A DNA stretch of 64,000 nt from Maribacter sp. (GCA_011050675.1 DRFI01000018.1:112664-176663), one strand, 5' to 3'; shown: positions 1 to 10,524, numbered from the stretch's first letter. The notes: a model not told the origin generated them from the sequence alone. A program made the numbers and translations.

Positions 1-29
1 TATCAATAATCAAATAAAGTAAATACAAA

Positions 30-1505
30 ATGGCCAATTATTTTAATACGCTATCATTAAGAGATAAATTAACGCAACTTGGAAAATGTCGTTTCATGGA
101 TTCGTCTGAGTTTGCAGATGGTGTAAATGCTTTAAAAGGCAAAAAAATTGTAATCGTAGGTTGTGGAGCACAAGGTTTAAACCAAGGTTTGAACATGAGA
201 GATTCTGGTTTGGATATTTCTTATACGCTTCGTAGTGCTGCTATAAAGGAAAAAAGACAATCTTTTATCAATGCCTCTGAAAACGGATTTACAGTAGGTA
301 CTTATGAAGAATTGATTCCTACTGCCGATGTTGTAATTAACCTTACTCCAGATAAGCAGCATACTGCTGTTGTTGGTGCGGTTATGCCATTGATGAAAAA
401 AGATGCTACACTTTCTTACTCACACGGTTTTAATATTGTTGAAGAAGGTATGCAAATACGTGAAGATATTACGGTAATTATGGTTGCTCCAAAATGCCCG
501 GGATCAGAAGTACGTGAAGAATATAAAAGAGGTTTTGGTGTACCTACATTAATTGCTGTTCACCCAAACAATGACCCACTAGGTAAAGGATTGGAACAAG
601 CGAAAGCTTATGCAGTTGGTACAGGTGGTGATAGAGCAGGGGTATTGATGTCTTCTTTTGTTGCTGAGGTAAAATCAGATTTAATGGGAGAGCAGACTAT
701 TCTTTGTGGTTTGTTACAAACTGGTTCTATTCTTTGTTTCGATAAAATGATCGAAAAAGGTATAGATGCAGGTTATGCTTCTAAATTGATACAGTACGGA
801 TGGGAAACTATCACAGAGGGTATGAAATATGGTGGTATTACTCACATGATGGACCGTCTTTCAAATCCTGCAAAAGTGAAGGCGTTTGAGCTTTCAGAAG
901 AATTAAAAGAAATTATGCGTCCGTTGTTTCAAAAGCATATGGATGATATTATGACTGGTCATTTCTCTAAAACAATGATGGAAGATTGGGCTAATGATGA
1001 TAAAAATTTATTAACGTGGAGAGCTGCAACAGGAGAAACTGCTTTTGAGAAAACACCTGCAGGTAATCAAGAAATTACGGAGCAAGAGTTTTATGATAAC
1101 GGAGTTTTAATGGTAGCTATGGTAAGAGCTGGTGTTGAGTTGGCTTTTGAAGCAATGACGGAATCCGGTATTATTGCAGAATCTGCTTATTATGAGTCTT
1201 TACACGAAACTCCATTAATAGCTAATACAATTGCACGTAAGAAATTGTTTGAAATGAACCGTGTTATTTCTGATACTGCTGAATATGGTTGTTATCTTTT
1301 TGATCATGCTTGTAAGCCGTTATTAACAGATTTTATGAAAGGTATAGATACAGATGTTATTGGTAAAAACTTCTCTGAAGGTATTGATAACGATGTTGAT
1401 AATGCTCAATTAATTGCCATAAATAAGGCATTACGTACGCATCCGGTAGAGATTGTTGGTACACGTTTACGTGAGTCAATGACTGCTATGAAGCCTATCG
1501 TATAG
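30..1505 (+). CDS. ilvC: Ketol-acid reductoisomerase
   Basis: Converts acetolactate and acetohydroxybutyrate to the dihydroxy acids of valine, leucine and isoleucine synthesis, using NADPH and Mg2+. The 491-residue length and two tandem C-terminal knotted domains are those of the long (class II, E. coli-like) form. A Rossmann motif GCGAQG lies near residues 44-49, followed by YSHGFN near 130 and [18 protein letters not shown] near 160-180. The ATG at 30 gives the expected N-terminus MANYFNTL. It is followed on the same strand by ilvA, so it is probably the tail of a larger ilv operon that starts left of the window. Nothing is odd in the protein. Confidence 0.97.
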   Translation: MANYFNTLSLRDKLTQLGKCRFMDSSEFADGVNALKGKKIVIVGCGAQGLNQGLNMRDSGLDISYTLRSAAIKEKRQSFINASENGFTVGTYEELIPTADVVINLTPDKQHTAVVGAVMPLMKKDATLSYSHGFNIVEEGMQIREDITVIMVAPKCPGSEVREEYKRGFGVPTLIAVHPNNDPLGKGLEQAKAYAVGTGGDRAGVLMSSFVAEVKSDLMGEQTILCGLLQTGSILCFDKMIEKGIDAGYASKLIQYGWETITEGMKYGGITHMMDRLSNPAKVKAFELSEELKEIMRPLFQKHMDDIMTGHFSKTMMEDWANDDKNLLTWRAATGETAFEKTPAGNQEITEQEFYDNGVLMVAMVRAGVELAFEAMTESGIIAESAYYESLHETPLIANTIARKKLFEMNRVISDTAEYGCYLFDHACKPLLTDFMKGIDTDVIGKNFSEGIDNDVDNAQLIAINKALRTHPVEIVGTRLRESMTAMKPIV

Positions 1506-1530
1506 ATTTATAATTTTTATAGTTATACCG

Positions 1531-1612
1531 ATTGTCCGGTTAGGTACATTCTAGAAGTTGCAAACCATTGTTGATTTGTAATACTTTACAGAACTGTTCT
1601 TAAGCGGACAAT
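1531..1612. repeat. Inverted repeat in the ilvC-ilvA spacer
   Basis: The octamer ATTGTCCG (1531-1538) is matched by its reverse complement CGGACAAT (1605-1612) in the 139-base gap between ilvC and ilvA. The loop is long (66 bases). It could fold in the transcript or be two operator half-sites, but an eight-base match in one gap could also be chance. No U-tract follows it, so it is not a classical terminator. Confidence 0.3.
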
Positions 1613-1644
1613 TTAGGTTTCATACGAATAAATAAAATTCCCAA

Positions 1645-2928
1645 GTGCGTAAAACAAATGATATGAGAGGGACAAAACCAGCATATTTTCCAGAACTAGA
1701 TGATGTAATTCAAGCAGCGCAGGTTATTTCTGAAATATCAGATGTTACTCCGCTAACGGAAAGCATCAGATTGTCAAAACAATTTAACTGTGAGGTTCGA
1801 TTAAAGCGAGAAGATTTACAACGAGTTAGATCATATAAAATTAGAGGTGCATTTAATAAAATCAGCTCTTTATCAGAAGAAGATAGAGCTAAAGGAATAA
1901 TTTGTGCAAGTGCAGGTAATCATGCACAAGGTGTTGCATTTGCATGTTTCCATTTAAAAATAAAGGGAACTATTTACATGCCATCTGTTACGCCTAAGCA
2001 AAAGGTAGAACAAACAAAATTATTTGGAGGGGAATGGGTAGAGATTGTTTTGGAAGGGGATACTTTTGATGATGCTTCACAAGCAGCTAGTGCTTTCGGT
2101 GCTAAAACAGGGAGTATTTTCGTTCACCCTTTCAATGACCCTAAAATAATTGAAGGTCAGGCAACAGTTGGTTTAGAGCTAATTTCACAGTCTAAAACAC
2201 CTATAGATTACCTTTTTGTGTGTATAGGCGGTGGCGGTCTAGCATCTGGACTTATTAGTGTTTTTAGCCAACTTTCACCGAATACCAAAATAATAGGAGT
2301 AGAACCAAAGGGAGCTCCTTCTATGAAAACGGCTATAGATGCCGGTGAAGTAATAGCTCTTGATAATATAGATAAGTTCATTGATGGGGCCGCAGTAAAA
2401 AGGGTAGGTGATCTAACATATGCTATTTGTAATTATTATCTAGATAGTATGGTTACCGTTGATGAGGGCAAGGTATGCCAGACAATTCTTGACCTTTATA
2501 ATAGAGATGCCATTGTGGTTGAGCCAGCGGGTGCTTTGTCAATTGCGGTACTAGATGATTATAAAGATGAAATAGAAGGTAAAAACATAGTTTGTATTAT
2601 TGGTGGTAGCAATAATGATATTACCAGAACAGCAGAAATTAAAGAAAGAGCACTTTTATATGGTAAATTAAAACATTATTTCATTATCAGATTCCCTCAA
2701 AGACCAGGAGCATTAAAAGAGTTTGTAGTAGATATTTTAGGTCCAACGGATGATATTACCCATTTTGAGTATTCCAAGAAATCTAGTAGGGAAAATGCAC
2801 CAGCTGTTGTGGGTATTGAACTTAAGCATCCAGAAGACTTACAGCCATTAATTGATAGAATGAAAACTAACAATTTTTATGGAGATTATATAAATGATAA
2901 ACCAGATTTGTTTGAATATTTGGTTTAA
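1645..2928 (+). CDS. ilvA: Threonine ammonia-lyase (threonine dehydratase, biosynthetic)
   Basis: PLP enzyme that deaminates threonine to 2-oxobutanoate, the first committed step of isoleucine synthesis. The PLP lysine is K65 in SYKIRGAFNK, SAGNHAQG lies near residue 90, and the phosphate-binding loop IGGGGLASG is near residue 195. A single C-terminal ACT-like regulatory domain (about 340-427, starting HYFIIRFPQRPGALKEF) gives 427 residues, close to Bacillus-type IlvA and shorter than the two-ACT E. coli form. The start is a GTG at 1645; an in-frame ATG at 1663 (MRGTKPAYF) is a real alternative. The C-terminal domain suggests isoleucine/valine feedback control (family knowledge). It lies 139 bases after ilvC. 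Confidence 0.95.
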   Translation: MRKTNDMRGTKPAYFPELDDVIQAAQVISEISDVTPLTESIRLSKQFNCEVRLKREDLQRVRSYKIRGAFNKISSLSEEDRAKGIICASAGNHAQGVAFACFHLKIKGTIYMPSVTPKQKVEQTKLFGGEWVEIVLEGDTFDDASQAASAFGAKTGSIFVHPFNDPKIIEGQATVGLELISQSKTPIDYLFVCIGGGGLASGLISVFSQLSPNTKIIGVEPKGAPSMKTAIDAGEVIALDNIDKFIDGAAVKRVGDLTYAICNYYLDSMVTVDEGKVCQTILDLYNRDAIVVEPAGALSIAVLDDYKDEIEGKNIVCIIGGSNNDITRTAEIKERALLYGKLKHYFIIRFPQRPGALKEFVVDILGPTDDITHFEYSKKSSRENAPAVVGIELKHPEDLQPLIDRMKTNNFYGDYINDKPDLFEYLV

Positions 2929-3022
2929 ACTACTTTTAGTATTAGTAAATTTTGGGTACGCTAAACAATTAGAAGTCAATCAATAAAATATCATCTATCA
3001 TAGTATAAATAGAAAATAAGAA

Positions 3023-4609
3023 ATGAGCGATATAAAGATTCCAGAAGAGTTTCAGATTACATCAACTATAGATCAAAAACATTATTTGGTCAATGGAGAG
3101 TTAAAAGAATGGAAAGGGGATACTACTAAGGTATATTCTACAATTTCATCAACTAAAGAATATAAGCCTACTTTATTGGGAAGTATACCAGATTTGCAAG
3201 AAGCAGAGGCTTTAGACGCATTAAATGGTGCTTTAAAGGCATACGACAAAGGAAAAGGAGTTTGGCCAACTATGCACGTTAAAGACCGTATTGAGTGTAT
3301 GGAGGTTTTCGTTAAGAAGATGAAAACGAAGCGAGACGAGGTTGTTAAATTATTGATGTGGGAAATAGGTAAATCATTACCAGATTCACAAAAAGAATTT
3401 GACCGAACAGTTGAGTACATTGAAGATACTATTGAAGATTATAAACAATTGGATCGAGATGCAGCTAAATTCACAAAGAATGACGGAGTTTATGCGCATA
3501 TTAAAAGAGGACCGCTAGGTGTTGTTTTGTGCTTAGGACCATACAACTATCCGTTAAATGAGACTTTCGCTTTGTTGATCCCTGCTATCATCATGGGTAA
3601 TACAACAATATTTAAACCGGCAAAACATGGCGTTTTATTAATTACTCCGCTATTAGAAGCTTTTCAAACTAGTTTCCCTAAAGGAGTTGTAAATGTTCTT
3701 TTTGGTCGTGGTAGAACTGTTGCTGCGCCAATTATGCAAACAGGTAAGGTAGATGTTTTGGCATTGATTGGTAATAGTAAATCGGCAAATGCTTTACAAG
3801 ATCAACACCCAAAGAGTAATAGGTTACGATTGGTTTTAGGTTTGGAAGCTAAAAACCCTGCAATTATTTTACCAGATGCAGATTTAGATTTAACGATTAA
3901 TGAATGCTTGGCAGGTACCTTGTCTTTTAATGGTCAACGTTGTACGGCATTGAAAGTAGTTTATGTTCATGAAGATATAAGTTCTAAGTTCAATGAAGAT
4001 TTCGCAAAGAAAGTAGATGAACTTAAATTTGGAAATCCTTGGGAAAACGGTGTTAAACTAACGCCATTACCAGAACCGGGTAAACCAGATTATATTCAAG
4101 AATTGATTGATGACGCGGTATCTAAAGGAGCTAAGATTTTAAATAAAAAAGGCGGTAAACGTTTCGATAATTATATTTGGCCAGCTGTTCTTTATCCTGT
4201 TACTAAAGACATGCGTGTTTATCAAGAAGAGCAATTCGGACCTATTATACCTATTGTGCCATTTTCAGATATTGAAGAACCTTTAGATGATATGGCTGAA
4301 AGCAACTATGGCCAACAAGTAAGTTTGTTTGGTAAAGATGTTTATGCGCTTTCTCCATTAATTGATACTTTGGTGAATTTAGTATGTCGTGTTAACTTGA
4401 ATAGCTCTTGTCAAAGAGGACCAGATGTTTACCCTTTTACTGGAAGAAAAGATTCTGCGCAAGCTACCTTAAGTGTACATGATGCATTACGTTCATTCTC
4501 TATAAGAACATTTGTGGCATTTAAAGACAATGAATTGAATACGGAAATTATCCAACAATTATTGGAAGCTAAACTTTCCAATTTTGTGAGCACAGATTAT
4601 ATCTTATAA
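3023..4609 (+). CDS. NADP-dependent glyceraldehyde-3-phosphate dehydrogenase-like aldehyde dehydrogenase
   Basis: Aldehyde dehydrogenase superfamily protein, 528 residues. The catalytic cysteine is C307 in [10 protein letters not shown] and the general base is E275 in [12 protein letters not shown]. The cofactor region includes GPYNYPLNE (about residue 175) and FKPAKHG. The RCTALK signature and overall pattern match non-phosphorylating GapN enzymes, which oxidise glyceraldehyde 3-phosphate directly to 3-phosphoglycerate and give NADPH. The exact substrate is inferred from family resemblance; another aldehyde is possible. It follows ilvA by 94 bases on the same strand and is closed by the terminator at 4636-4671. 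Confidence 0.82.
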   Translation: MSDIKIPEEFQITSTIDQKHYLVNGELKEWKGDTTKVYSTISSTKEYKPTLLGSIPDLQEAEALDALNGALKAYDKGKGVWPTMHVKDRIECMEVFVKKMKTKRDEVVKLLMWEIGKSLPDSQKEFDRTVEYIEDTIEDYKQLDRDAAKFTKNDGVYAHIKRGPLGVVLCLGPYNYPLNETFALLIPAIIMGNTTIFKPAKHGVLLITPLLEAFQTSFPKGVVNVLFGRGRTVAAPIMQTGKVDVLALIGNSKSANALQDQHPKSNRLRLVLGLEAKNPAIILPDADLDLTINECLAGTLSFNGQRCTALKVVYVHEDISSKFNEDFAKKVDELKFGNPWENGVKLTPLPEPGKPDYIQELIDDAVSKGAKILNKKGGKRFDNYIWPAVLYPVTKDMRVYQEEQFGPIIPIVPFSDIEEPLDDMAESNYGQQVSLFGKDVYALSPLIDTLVNLVCRVNLNSSCQRGPDVYPFTGRKDSAQATLSVHDALRSFSIRTFVAFKDNELNTEIIQQLLEAKLSNFVSTDYIL

Positions 4610-4635
4610 AAGTCTTAATTTAAGACTAGAATAAA

Positions 4636-4671
4636 AACCTCTCCTAATTAATTAGGGGAGGTTTCTTTTTT
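4636..4671 (+). terminator. Rho-independent terminator of the ilvC-ilvA-gapN side
   Basis: AACCTC-tCCTAAT pairs with ATTAGG-gGAGGTT around an AATTA-like centre, followed by TTCTTTTTT. It lies 27 bases past the stop at 4609. The right arm and T-tract are also coding sequence for the convergent gene: read on the minus strand they give its last residues, KKETSPN and stop. Confidence 0.8.
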
Positions 4672-5286
4672 ACAATTACTGCTAATCTCCTTTGCTCTTT
4701 CTAACCCAGAATATGGGTAAAAAGGTATGGTCTGTTTTTCTTCTTCGAACAATACTATCGCTTGATCAATATCTTCGCAATATGGAGCTATTGATTTTTC
4801 AAAGAATTTTGCCGATCCCATATCCCATTCTGTTTTGCTTAGTAATACCCTTGGGTTGTTAGGTGCAATAGATGCTGCTTTTTTGTAAAGAGCAATGTTT
4901 TCTCCAGATAAGCTCATTCCGTATTTCTGACCATCAAAAGCTATGTACGCTGTATTTAATAGCGCATAGGAAACTAATATCTCTGGGTTGTTCTCCGAGA
5001 TAGTGGCTGCGTTATCTAAATATCCTTTGGCTCTTGTGAGTTTAGTAGTAAGTAATGCTTCATCTTTTATGTTAAAGCTTGTTATGATTTCTATTAAACC
5101 TGCATAATATGAGGGTAGCCAATTATCGGTTTCCGCAGAAGCGATTCTTTCGAATAGTTGTATGGCTTCAGTGTTTTTCTGATTGCCCCATAATTCAAAT
5201 GCTTTCGTCATGCCTTTTTCATAAGGTGTTTGTGCTGTTAAACTAATAGTAAAAATGAAGCTTGCAATCAAAAGAATAGTTTTCAT
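4648..5286 (-). CDS. Exported TPR-like protein of unknown function
   Basis: 212 residues with a clear signal peptide (MKTILLIASFIFTISLTAQ, cleavage about residue 19). The rest is helical with TPR-like alternation: YEKGMTKAFELWGNQKNTEA near residue 22, then WLPSYYAGL and further helical pairs to the end, PYCEDIDQAIVLFEEEK. Probably periplasmic. It lies 118 bases downstream of a TonB-dependent receptor on the same strand and could be co-transcribed with it. I do not recognise a specific function. The last codons overlap the terminator hairpin of the convergent gene. Confidence 0.75.
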   Translation of the reverse strand: MKTILLIASFIFTISLTAQTPYEKGMTKAFELWGNQKNTEAIQLFERIASAETDNWLPSYYAGLIEIITSFNIKDEALLTTKLTRAKGYLDNAATISENNPEILVSYALLNTAYIAFDGQKYGMSLSGENIALYKKAASIAPNNPRVLLSKTEWDMGSAKFFEKSIAPYCEDIDQAIVLFEEEKQTIPFYPYSGLERAKEISSNCKKETSPN

Positions 5287-5292
5287 GATTAA

Positions 5293-5322
5293 GTTATTTG
5301 ATGTTATTTGATGTTATTTATT
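5293..5322. repeat. Three tandem 10-base units
   Basis: GTTATTTGAT occurs at 5293-5302 and 5303-5312, followed by a diverged copy GTTATTTATT at 5313-5322. It sits just upstream of the TPR gene start (5286) and so in its leader. It is probably slippage; no function can be assigned. Confidence 0.5.
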
Positions 5323-5404
5323 GTTGTTCAAATATCTCTCTATTGTTATGTTTTCAATAAAATAGATGACCGAGTTGTAGTATTATGGTATTGAATTGTA
5401 GTTA

Positions 5405-7558
5405 TTAAAGATTATCTAGTTGATTATCATTCTTATTATCACTTATGGTCCAAAAGAAACCTACGAAAAAGAAGCGGTCAGCGGCTGGGGTAATTGCTCT
5501 ACGATCAAATATCCCATTAGTATTTGCCTCATTGGCATATTGATATCCATTTATATTTTGGGTTCCTAAAACATTGCTTATAGAGAAATACAAAATCTTT
5601 TGTGGACTCATTAAATAGGCGTAATTAAAGTTTAAAGAATGGAAGTTTTTAGCTTGTTCGGTTAAAAAACCTCTTTTGTTGGGATTGGTGTAGTTACGCC
5701 CTGAAGCAAAATTGTAACTCAGTCCGGCTTGACTTTTCCAATCTTCGATCCAACATTTTAAAACTATAGATGCATTATGTGTAGAAGCGAAATTAGGTGT
5801 GGCTTTAGTAGGATAATTTTGAAAATCCCTTTCAGTATCTAGGTAAGAGTAAGACAACCAATACTCTGTGTTTTTAATTGATTTGTTATCCCTCCAGAAA
5901 ATATCTAGACCTTTTGCATAACCATTGCCTGAATTGGAATATGAGGAGATAGGAAGTGCTACTGGAGTGTCATACTTTACTAAATCATTATAATCTTTGT
6001 AATAAGCCTCGGCTCTAAATATTTGCTTGTTTTTTACGTATTGATAGTTGGCTATGTAATGAGTAGTATTTTCAGCAGTAAAATTAGTGTCGTATTTTAA
6101 ATACTCATTTTTCGGATTTTGAAAGAACTTACCATATGCCAATGAAAATTGAGAATTTTCACCAGATTTATAGGCTAAAGATATTCTTGGCGATAGGTTG
6201 AATTCTTGCAATAATTCAGAGTATTCTCCTCTTAATCCAATTTTAGTAGCTAATTTTTTTGAAAAGAAAATGTCCGTTTCAACGAAACTACTTAGAATAT
6301 TGTTATCAAAAGTATACAGTCTATCAATACTTGAATCCCTATAATTTTCCGAAAAGTTTGTGATAAAATATTCAGCTCCAAAGCTTAATTTATATCGACT
6401 AGAAAAGTACTTGTTTAAAGTAGTCTTAAGGTGAGCCGAATTTTCAATATCAGTGATTTCTGCCAAACTATAGTTTATTTCAGAATAATCATTTGCAAAG
6501 CTAACTCCGCTAACAATGCTCCAATCTTTTTTTAAGAAATCTTTATAAGATGAATTTACATATAGGTTCTTGTTTTTTAATCCAAATCTAATACCGTCTA
6601 TTTCATTTATATCTTTTTGGGTGAGATCAAAATTAACGGCACTGTAAGCACTATAGACCTTTAATAATGCATCATTGTTGAACTTGTATCTATATACTGC
6701 TTCACCAGACAAAGACGCTACAGGCTTATGCCAATCGTTATCGTCTGAATAAATTTTTTGGTAAGGTGTTAAATTAATGTAAGATATATTTAAACTCAAA
6801 GAACTGTTTTTCCATTTTTGAGTATTGCCAAGACCCACACCTACTGACATTATTGAGATTTCTGTTTTCTCTTCTTGTGGTTCGTCTATGCTAGTCAATA
6901 ATAAGACACTGGACAGTGCCTGACCGTATTCGGCAGAATAACCACCTGTTGAAAATGTTATGCCTTTAAATAAAAATGGAGATAACCTGCCTCTAGTAGG
7001 AATATTATTGGTAGAAGGAGAGTAAGGTGTAAACACACGCATGCCATCAACGAAAATTTGCGTTTCTTCTGCATCCCCACCTCTAACGAATAACCGACCA
7101 TCTTCAGCAACATTAGAAGTACCCGGTAAGGTTTGTAGTGCTCCAACAAAATCACCAAGTGCACCTGCTGTTGTTACAATATCCAATGGTTTAAGAGCGG
7201 TAACTTTTGCATTGTCGCCTGCATTGAATGTGCCGGCATTTACGGTAACAGCATCTAAGGTATTTACATCATCTTTTAGTTTAATAATTATATTGTTAAA
7301 GAAGTTAATCTCTGCAGATTTGGAATAGGTCTCAAAAGAAATTGATGATACTATTAATGTCTGTTCACCTTGTTCTTCAGTTTCAAAAGAGAAAAGTCCA
7401 TTTTCACTAGTTGCTGTACCGTCATAAGTGCCTTCTAAATATACATTTGCACCCATTATAGGAATTCCTTGATTGTCAATAACCTTTCCATATACTGTTG
7501 TTTGTGAAATCAGGTTTACATGGATTAGGGTAAATAGTAGTAGCGATAAAGCTTTCAT
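5405..7558 (-). CDS. TonB-dependent receptor with carboxypeptidase-like N-terminal domain
   Basis: Outer-membrane active transporter of 717 residues. Order: signal peptide (about 1-18), CarboxypepD_reg-like domain (about 20-100, VYGKVIDNQGIPIMGANVYLEG), plug domain (about 120-225, with FVRGGDAEETQIFVDGMRV and GGYSAEYGQALSSVL), then a beta-barrel to residue 717. It is not a SusC: it is short and has no SusD partner. The ligand cannot be read from sequence; no siderophore or vitamin genes are nearby and I see no riboswitch upstream. A TPR protein follows and an MFS exporter is divergent across 255 bases. Confidence 0.92.
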   Translation of the reverse strand: MKALSLLLFTLIHVNLISQTTVYGKVIDNQGIPIMGANVYLEGTYDGTATSENGLFSFETEEQGEQTLIVSSISFETYSKSAEINFFNNIIIKLKDDVNTLDAVTVNAGTFNAGDNAKVTALKPLDIVTTAGALGDFVGALQTLPGTSNVAEDGRLFVRGGDAEETQIFVDGMRVFTPYSPSTNNIPTRGRLSPFLFKGITFSTGGYSAEYGQALSSVLLLTSIDEPQEEKTEISIMSVGVGLGNTQKWKNSSLSLNISYINLTPYQKIYSDDNDWHKPVASLSGEAVYRYKFNNDALLKVYSAYSAVNFDLTQKDINEIDGIRFGLKNKNLYVNSSYKDFLKKDWSIVSGVSFANDYSEINYSLAEITDIENSAHLKTTLNKYFSSRYKLSFGAEYFITNFSENYRDSSIDRLYTFDNNILSSFVETDIFFSKKLATKIGLRGEYSELLQEFNLSPRISLAYKSGENSQFSLAYGKFFQNPKNEYLKYDTNFTAENTTHYIANYQYVKNKQIFRAEAYYKDYNDLVKYDTPVALPISSYSNSGNGYAKGLDIFWRDNKSIKNTEYWLSYSYLDTERDFQNYPTKATPNFASTHNASIVLKCWIEDWKSQAGLSYNFASGRNYTNPNKRGFLTEQAKNFHSLNFNYAYLMSPQKILYFSISNVLGTQNINGYQYANEANTNGIFDRRAITPAADRFFFVGFFWTISDNKNDNQLDNL

Positions 7559-7813
7559 TGTTAGCTATGTTTTGATTGATATCGCAAATATGGATGGTAA
7601 TTGAAGCTTTAAAGAAACTGGTTTTCTGAATTGTCGAAATTGTAAACTGAACTGTAATTAACTGCCGAAATCGATTATGTGTATCGGGTAATTATTAACA
7701 TAAATATGGTAAGAAACGAAAGTTATAAACGACATAATGGCTTTAAATTTGCCTGTTTATTTTTTTGATTTAATCACTTTATTTTAGGTGTAAAATTTGT
7801 TGAATAATATATT

Positions 7814-9013
7814 ATGGATACTATAAAATCAAATAAAAGAGCATTGTTTGCTTTAGCTATCGGAGGCTTTGGTATTGGTCTTACTGAGTTTGTTATTATG
7901 GGAATATTGACCGAGGTATCTGGTTCTTTGGGTATTACTATACCTCAAGCCGGTCATTTTATTGCGGCTTATGCATTAGGAGTGGTAGTTGGCGCGCCAT
8001 TATTAACTGGGTTCGGGTCTAAACTTAGCCCTAAAAAAATGTTGTTCTTACTAATGATCTGGTTTACGGTTTTTAATACCTTGTCAGGTCTTGCTACGGG
8101 GTATAAGAGTTTATTATTCTTAAGATTCTTATCGGGAATTCCTCATGGAGCTTTCTTTGGTATAGGGGCTGTAGTCGCTACTAAACTTGCAAAAAAGGGT
8201 AAGGCGGCGCAAGCTATTTCAATTATGTTTTCTGGACTTACGGTTGCAAATGTTATTGGTGTACCTATTGGAACTTATTTAGGTCAGCAATTTAGCTGGA
8301 GTGTCTCTTTTTACTTAGTAGGTTTTGTTGGTTTATTGGCGTTGGGCAGTATTTATTTGTGGATGCCAAAAATTGAAGTAGAGGAAAAGGAACAAAAGGT
8401 GTCTATTTCTCAAGGCTTAAAAAATACAGAGCTATGGGCATTAATTGCATTGACAACTATTGGAACTGGTGGGTTCTTTGCTTGGTATAGTTATGTAGCT
8501 CCTTTGATTACTGATGTAGCTGGTTTGCCTAATCATTTTGTTGGGTATGCAATGATGTTAGCTGGTTTAGGAATGGTAGTCGGAAACTTTTTAGGAGCTA
8601 AAATGGCAGAGCTGTTTTCACCATTAAAAGCTGTAATAGTTAGTTTATCTATCATGAGCGTTATCTTATTAATGAATATGTTTATAGCCACTAATCCTTA
8701 TTTATTAATGGTTATGACCTTTATAATTGGAGCCATATCATTCACGGTAGCAACTCCTATACAAATGGCTATCATAAAAACTTCTAAAGGATCCGAAATG
8801 TTAGGTTCATCAATGAATCAAAGTGCATTTAACATGGGTAATGCATCTGGAGCATATTTGGCAGGTCTGCCAATTGCATTCGGTTACGGTATTGTTTATT
8901 CTAGTCTGGTAGGAGCTATACTGGCATTTTCTGGTGTAGCTATTGCAATCGCAATTTTAATAGTTAGAAAGAGAAAAGAAATTAAATACAAAAAAATGGC
9001 AATAAGTTGTTAG
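7814..9013 (+). CDS. MFS transporter, DHA1 (AraJ-like) family
   Basis: Inner-membrane protein of 399 residues with about 12 hydrophobic segments. It starts ALFALAIGGFGIGLTEFVIMG, the typical first helix of AraJ/YdhP-like drug:H+ antiporters, and has FLSGIPHGAFFGIG in helix 4 and WSVSFYLVGFVGL in helix 6. Likely a proton-driven efflux pump; the substrate is unknown. It is a single-gene unit, divergent from the TonB receptor and closed by the hairpin at 9032-9066. Confidence 0.9.
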   Translation: MDTIKSNKRALFALAIGGFGIGLTEFVIMGILTEVSGSLGITIPQAGHFIAAYALGVVVGAPLLTGFGSKLSPKKMLFLLMIWFTVFNTLSGLATGYKSLLFLRFLSGIPHGAFFGIGAVVATKLAKKGKAAQAISIMFSGLTVANVIGVPIGTYLGQQFSWSVSFYLVGFVGLLALGSIYLWMPKIEVEEKEQKVSISQGLKNTELWALIALTTIGTGGFFAWYSYVAPLITDVAGLPNHFVGYAMMLAGLGMVVGNFLGAKMAELFSPLKAVIVSLSIMSVILLMNMFIATNPYLLMVMTFIIGAISFTVATPIQMAIIKTSKGSEMLGSSMNQSAFNMGNASGAYLAGLPIAFGYGIVYSSLVGAILAFSGVAIAIAILIVRKRKEIKYKKMAISC

Positions 9014-9031
9014 TATTTAATGCTTCATAAT

Positions 9032-9066
9032 AAAAAAAGGAGCTTATACTATAAGTTCCTTTTTTT
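9032..9066 (+). terminator. Rho-independent terminator of the MFS gene
   Basis: AAAAAAAGGAGCTTA pairs with TAAGTTCCTTTTTTT (one G-T pair) around a short loop, 18 bases past the MFS stop. The A-rich left arm and T-rich right arm would let it work in both directions. Confidence 0.8.
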
Positions 9067-9215
9067 ATACCTTATAATTTCGAGTACTTAAATTATTTAT
9101 TTTTCTTATTTCCTTAGAATCAAGAGGTTTTGATGTTAAATTTTTTAAATTACGTAGTTCGTCGGTAATTTTATTCCTTTTGTCGCGTTCTTAGTTAACC
9201 AAAACCTACAATGCT

Positions 9216-10484
9216 GTGTCACGTACCAAACTATTTCTTGGAGCCATTATAATGGTTCTATTACTTTTTGTCCTTACGGCTTCTTCTTTTAAGCCAGAAC
9301 ATTCTAAAGCGATTATCTCTGATCCTAACCCTGTTAAAACTCTTGCGGAGAAAAGGGAAATTAAATTATATAGCATACGTCAAAAAGCTTTAAATGAAGC
9401 TTTAATCGGTTATTTTGATAAGGCAATTAGATCTGGCGATATTGTTGGAGCAGGTGTAAGTATCGTAAGTGGCGATTCTGTCATTCTCTCCGATGGGTAT
9501 GGAAAAAGGAGTTTTAATGGTAAAGACAACGTTGATGGTGAAACCTTATTTAGATTAGGTTCTATTTCAAAAGGATTCACCGGAGTTCTTGCAGCTAATT
9601 TAGAAAGTGAGGGTAAATTACATTTAGACGATAAGGTGGCAGATTATTTGCCGAATTTTCATTTTGGCGATAAACTGAATACTCAAAAAATAGAAGTAGC
9701 ACATTTACTTTCGCACACAACCGGTACACCTTATCATAGTTATACAGATTTGGTAGAAGCGGGTCTTGATATTTCATCTATAAGTGAAAAGTTCAATAAG
9801 GTAAATCCTATTAGTACGCCAGGAACCCAATACAGTTACCAAAATGCTATGTTTTCTGTTTCACAAGAAGTAATGTTGAAAGCTACAGGAAAAAACATCC
9901 AGACATTATTGAACGATAAATTCTTTGAACCACTAGGAATGAGTTCTGTTTCTATGGATCATAAAACTTTAATAAATACAAAGAATATTGCTTTACCTCA
10001 TATTAAAAGAGGGAATAGATGGAGAACTGTATTACCAAGGGATAATTATTATAATGCTATTGCTGCCGGTGGTATAAATGCGAACTCTATGGATATGGCA
10101 AAATGGATGAGATTTCTATTAGGTCATAATCCAGAAGTTATGTCTAAAGATGCTATGGCTCAAGTTTTTAAACCTTTTATTGAATTGAAGGGGCACAGTA
10201 AGTATTATCAAAAGTGGCCTGGTCATGTGAAATCTTCGTACGGTTTTGGTTGGAGAATACATACGATGAAAGAAAATGACACAGCAATGGAAGAAACTAT
10301 TTGGCATCATGGAGGTAGTGTGAATAACTATAGAAATGAAATAGCACTTTTCCCTGATTCTGATTTGGGTATTTGTGTTTTAATAAATGGTCCTTCTAAA
10401 TTAATTAAAACAGTAATTCCAGATTTAAGAGCTATTATTAAAAGTATTTACGAGCAAGAGATTGCAATAGCGACAAGTATGTAA
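9216..10484 (+). CDS. Serine hydrolase, beta-lactamase/class C-like family
   Basis: 422 residues with an N-terminal signal or anchor (about 8-27) and a beta-lactamase-fold domain. Visible active-site elements: S116-x-x-K119 in GSISKGFTG, Y208-x-N210 in YSYQNAMFS and HGG in WHHGGSVNNYRN near residue 370. These fit penicillin-binding-protein-like esterases and peptidases as well as class C beta-lactamases, so the substrate is open. The start is GTG at 9216; an ATG at 9211 is in another frame and closed, and an in-frame ATG at 9252 would shorten the signal. Likely periplasmic or membrane-anchored. Confidence 0.88.
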   Translation: MSRTKLFLGAIIMVLLLFVLTASSFKPEHSKAIISDPNPVKTLAEKREIKLYSIRQKALNEALIGYFDKAIRSGDIVGAGVSIVSGDSVILSDGYGKRSFNGKDNVDGETLFRLGSISKGFTGVLAANLESEGKLHLDDKVADYLPNFHFGDKLNTQKIEVAHLLSHTTGTPYHSYTDLVEAGLDISSISEKFNKVNPISTPGTQYSYQNAMFSVSQEVMLKATGKNIQTLLNDKFFEPLGMSSVSMDHKTLINTKNIALPHIKRGNRWRTVLPRDNYYNAIAAGGINANSMDMAKWMRFLLGHNPEVMSKDAMAQVFKPFIELKGHSKYYQKWPGHVKSSYGFGWRIHTMKENDTAMEETIWHHGGSVNNYRNEIALFPDSDLGICVLINGPSKLIKTVIPDLRAIIKSIYEQEIAIATSM

Positions 10485-10524
10485 TTACTATATATACAGA
10501 GTAAATTTAAAAATATTAAATATA

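Noticed and set aside
3082..3420. 112-codon open frame opposite the GapN-like gene
   Set aside because: Antisense shadow inside a conserved ALDH gene, with no own ribosome-binding site or conserved product.
7559..7813. Riboswitch or cobalamin-type leader before the TonB-dependent receptor
   Set aside because: The 255-base gap lacks conserved box elements and no corresponding metabolic genes are nearby; it reads as plain AT-rich promoter region.
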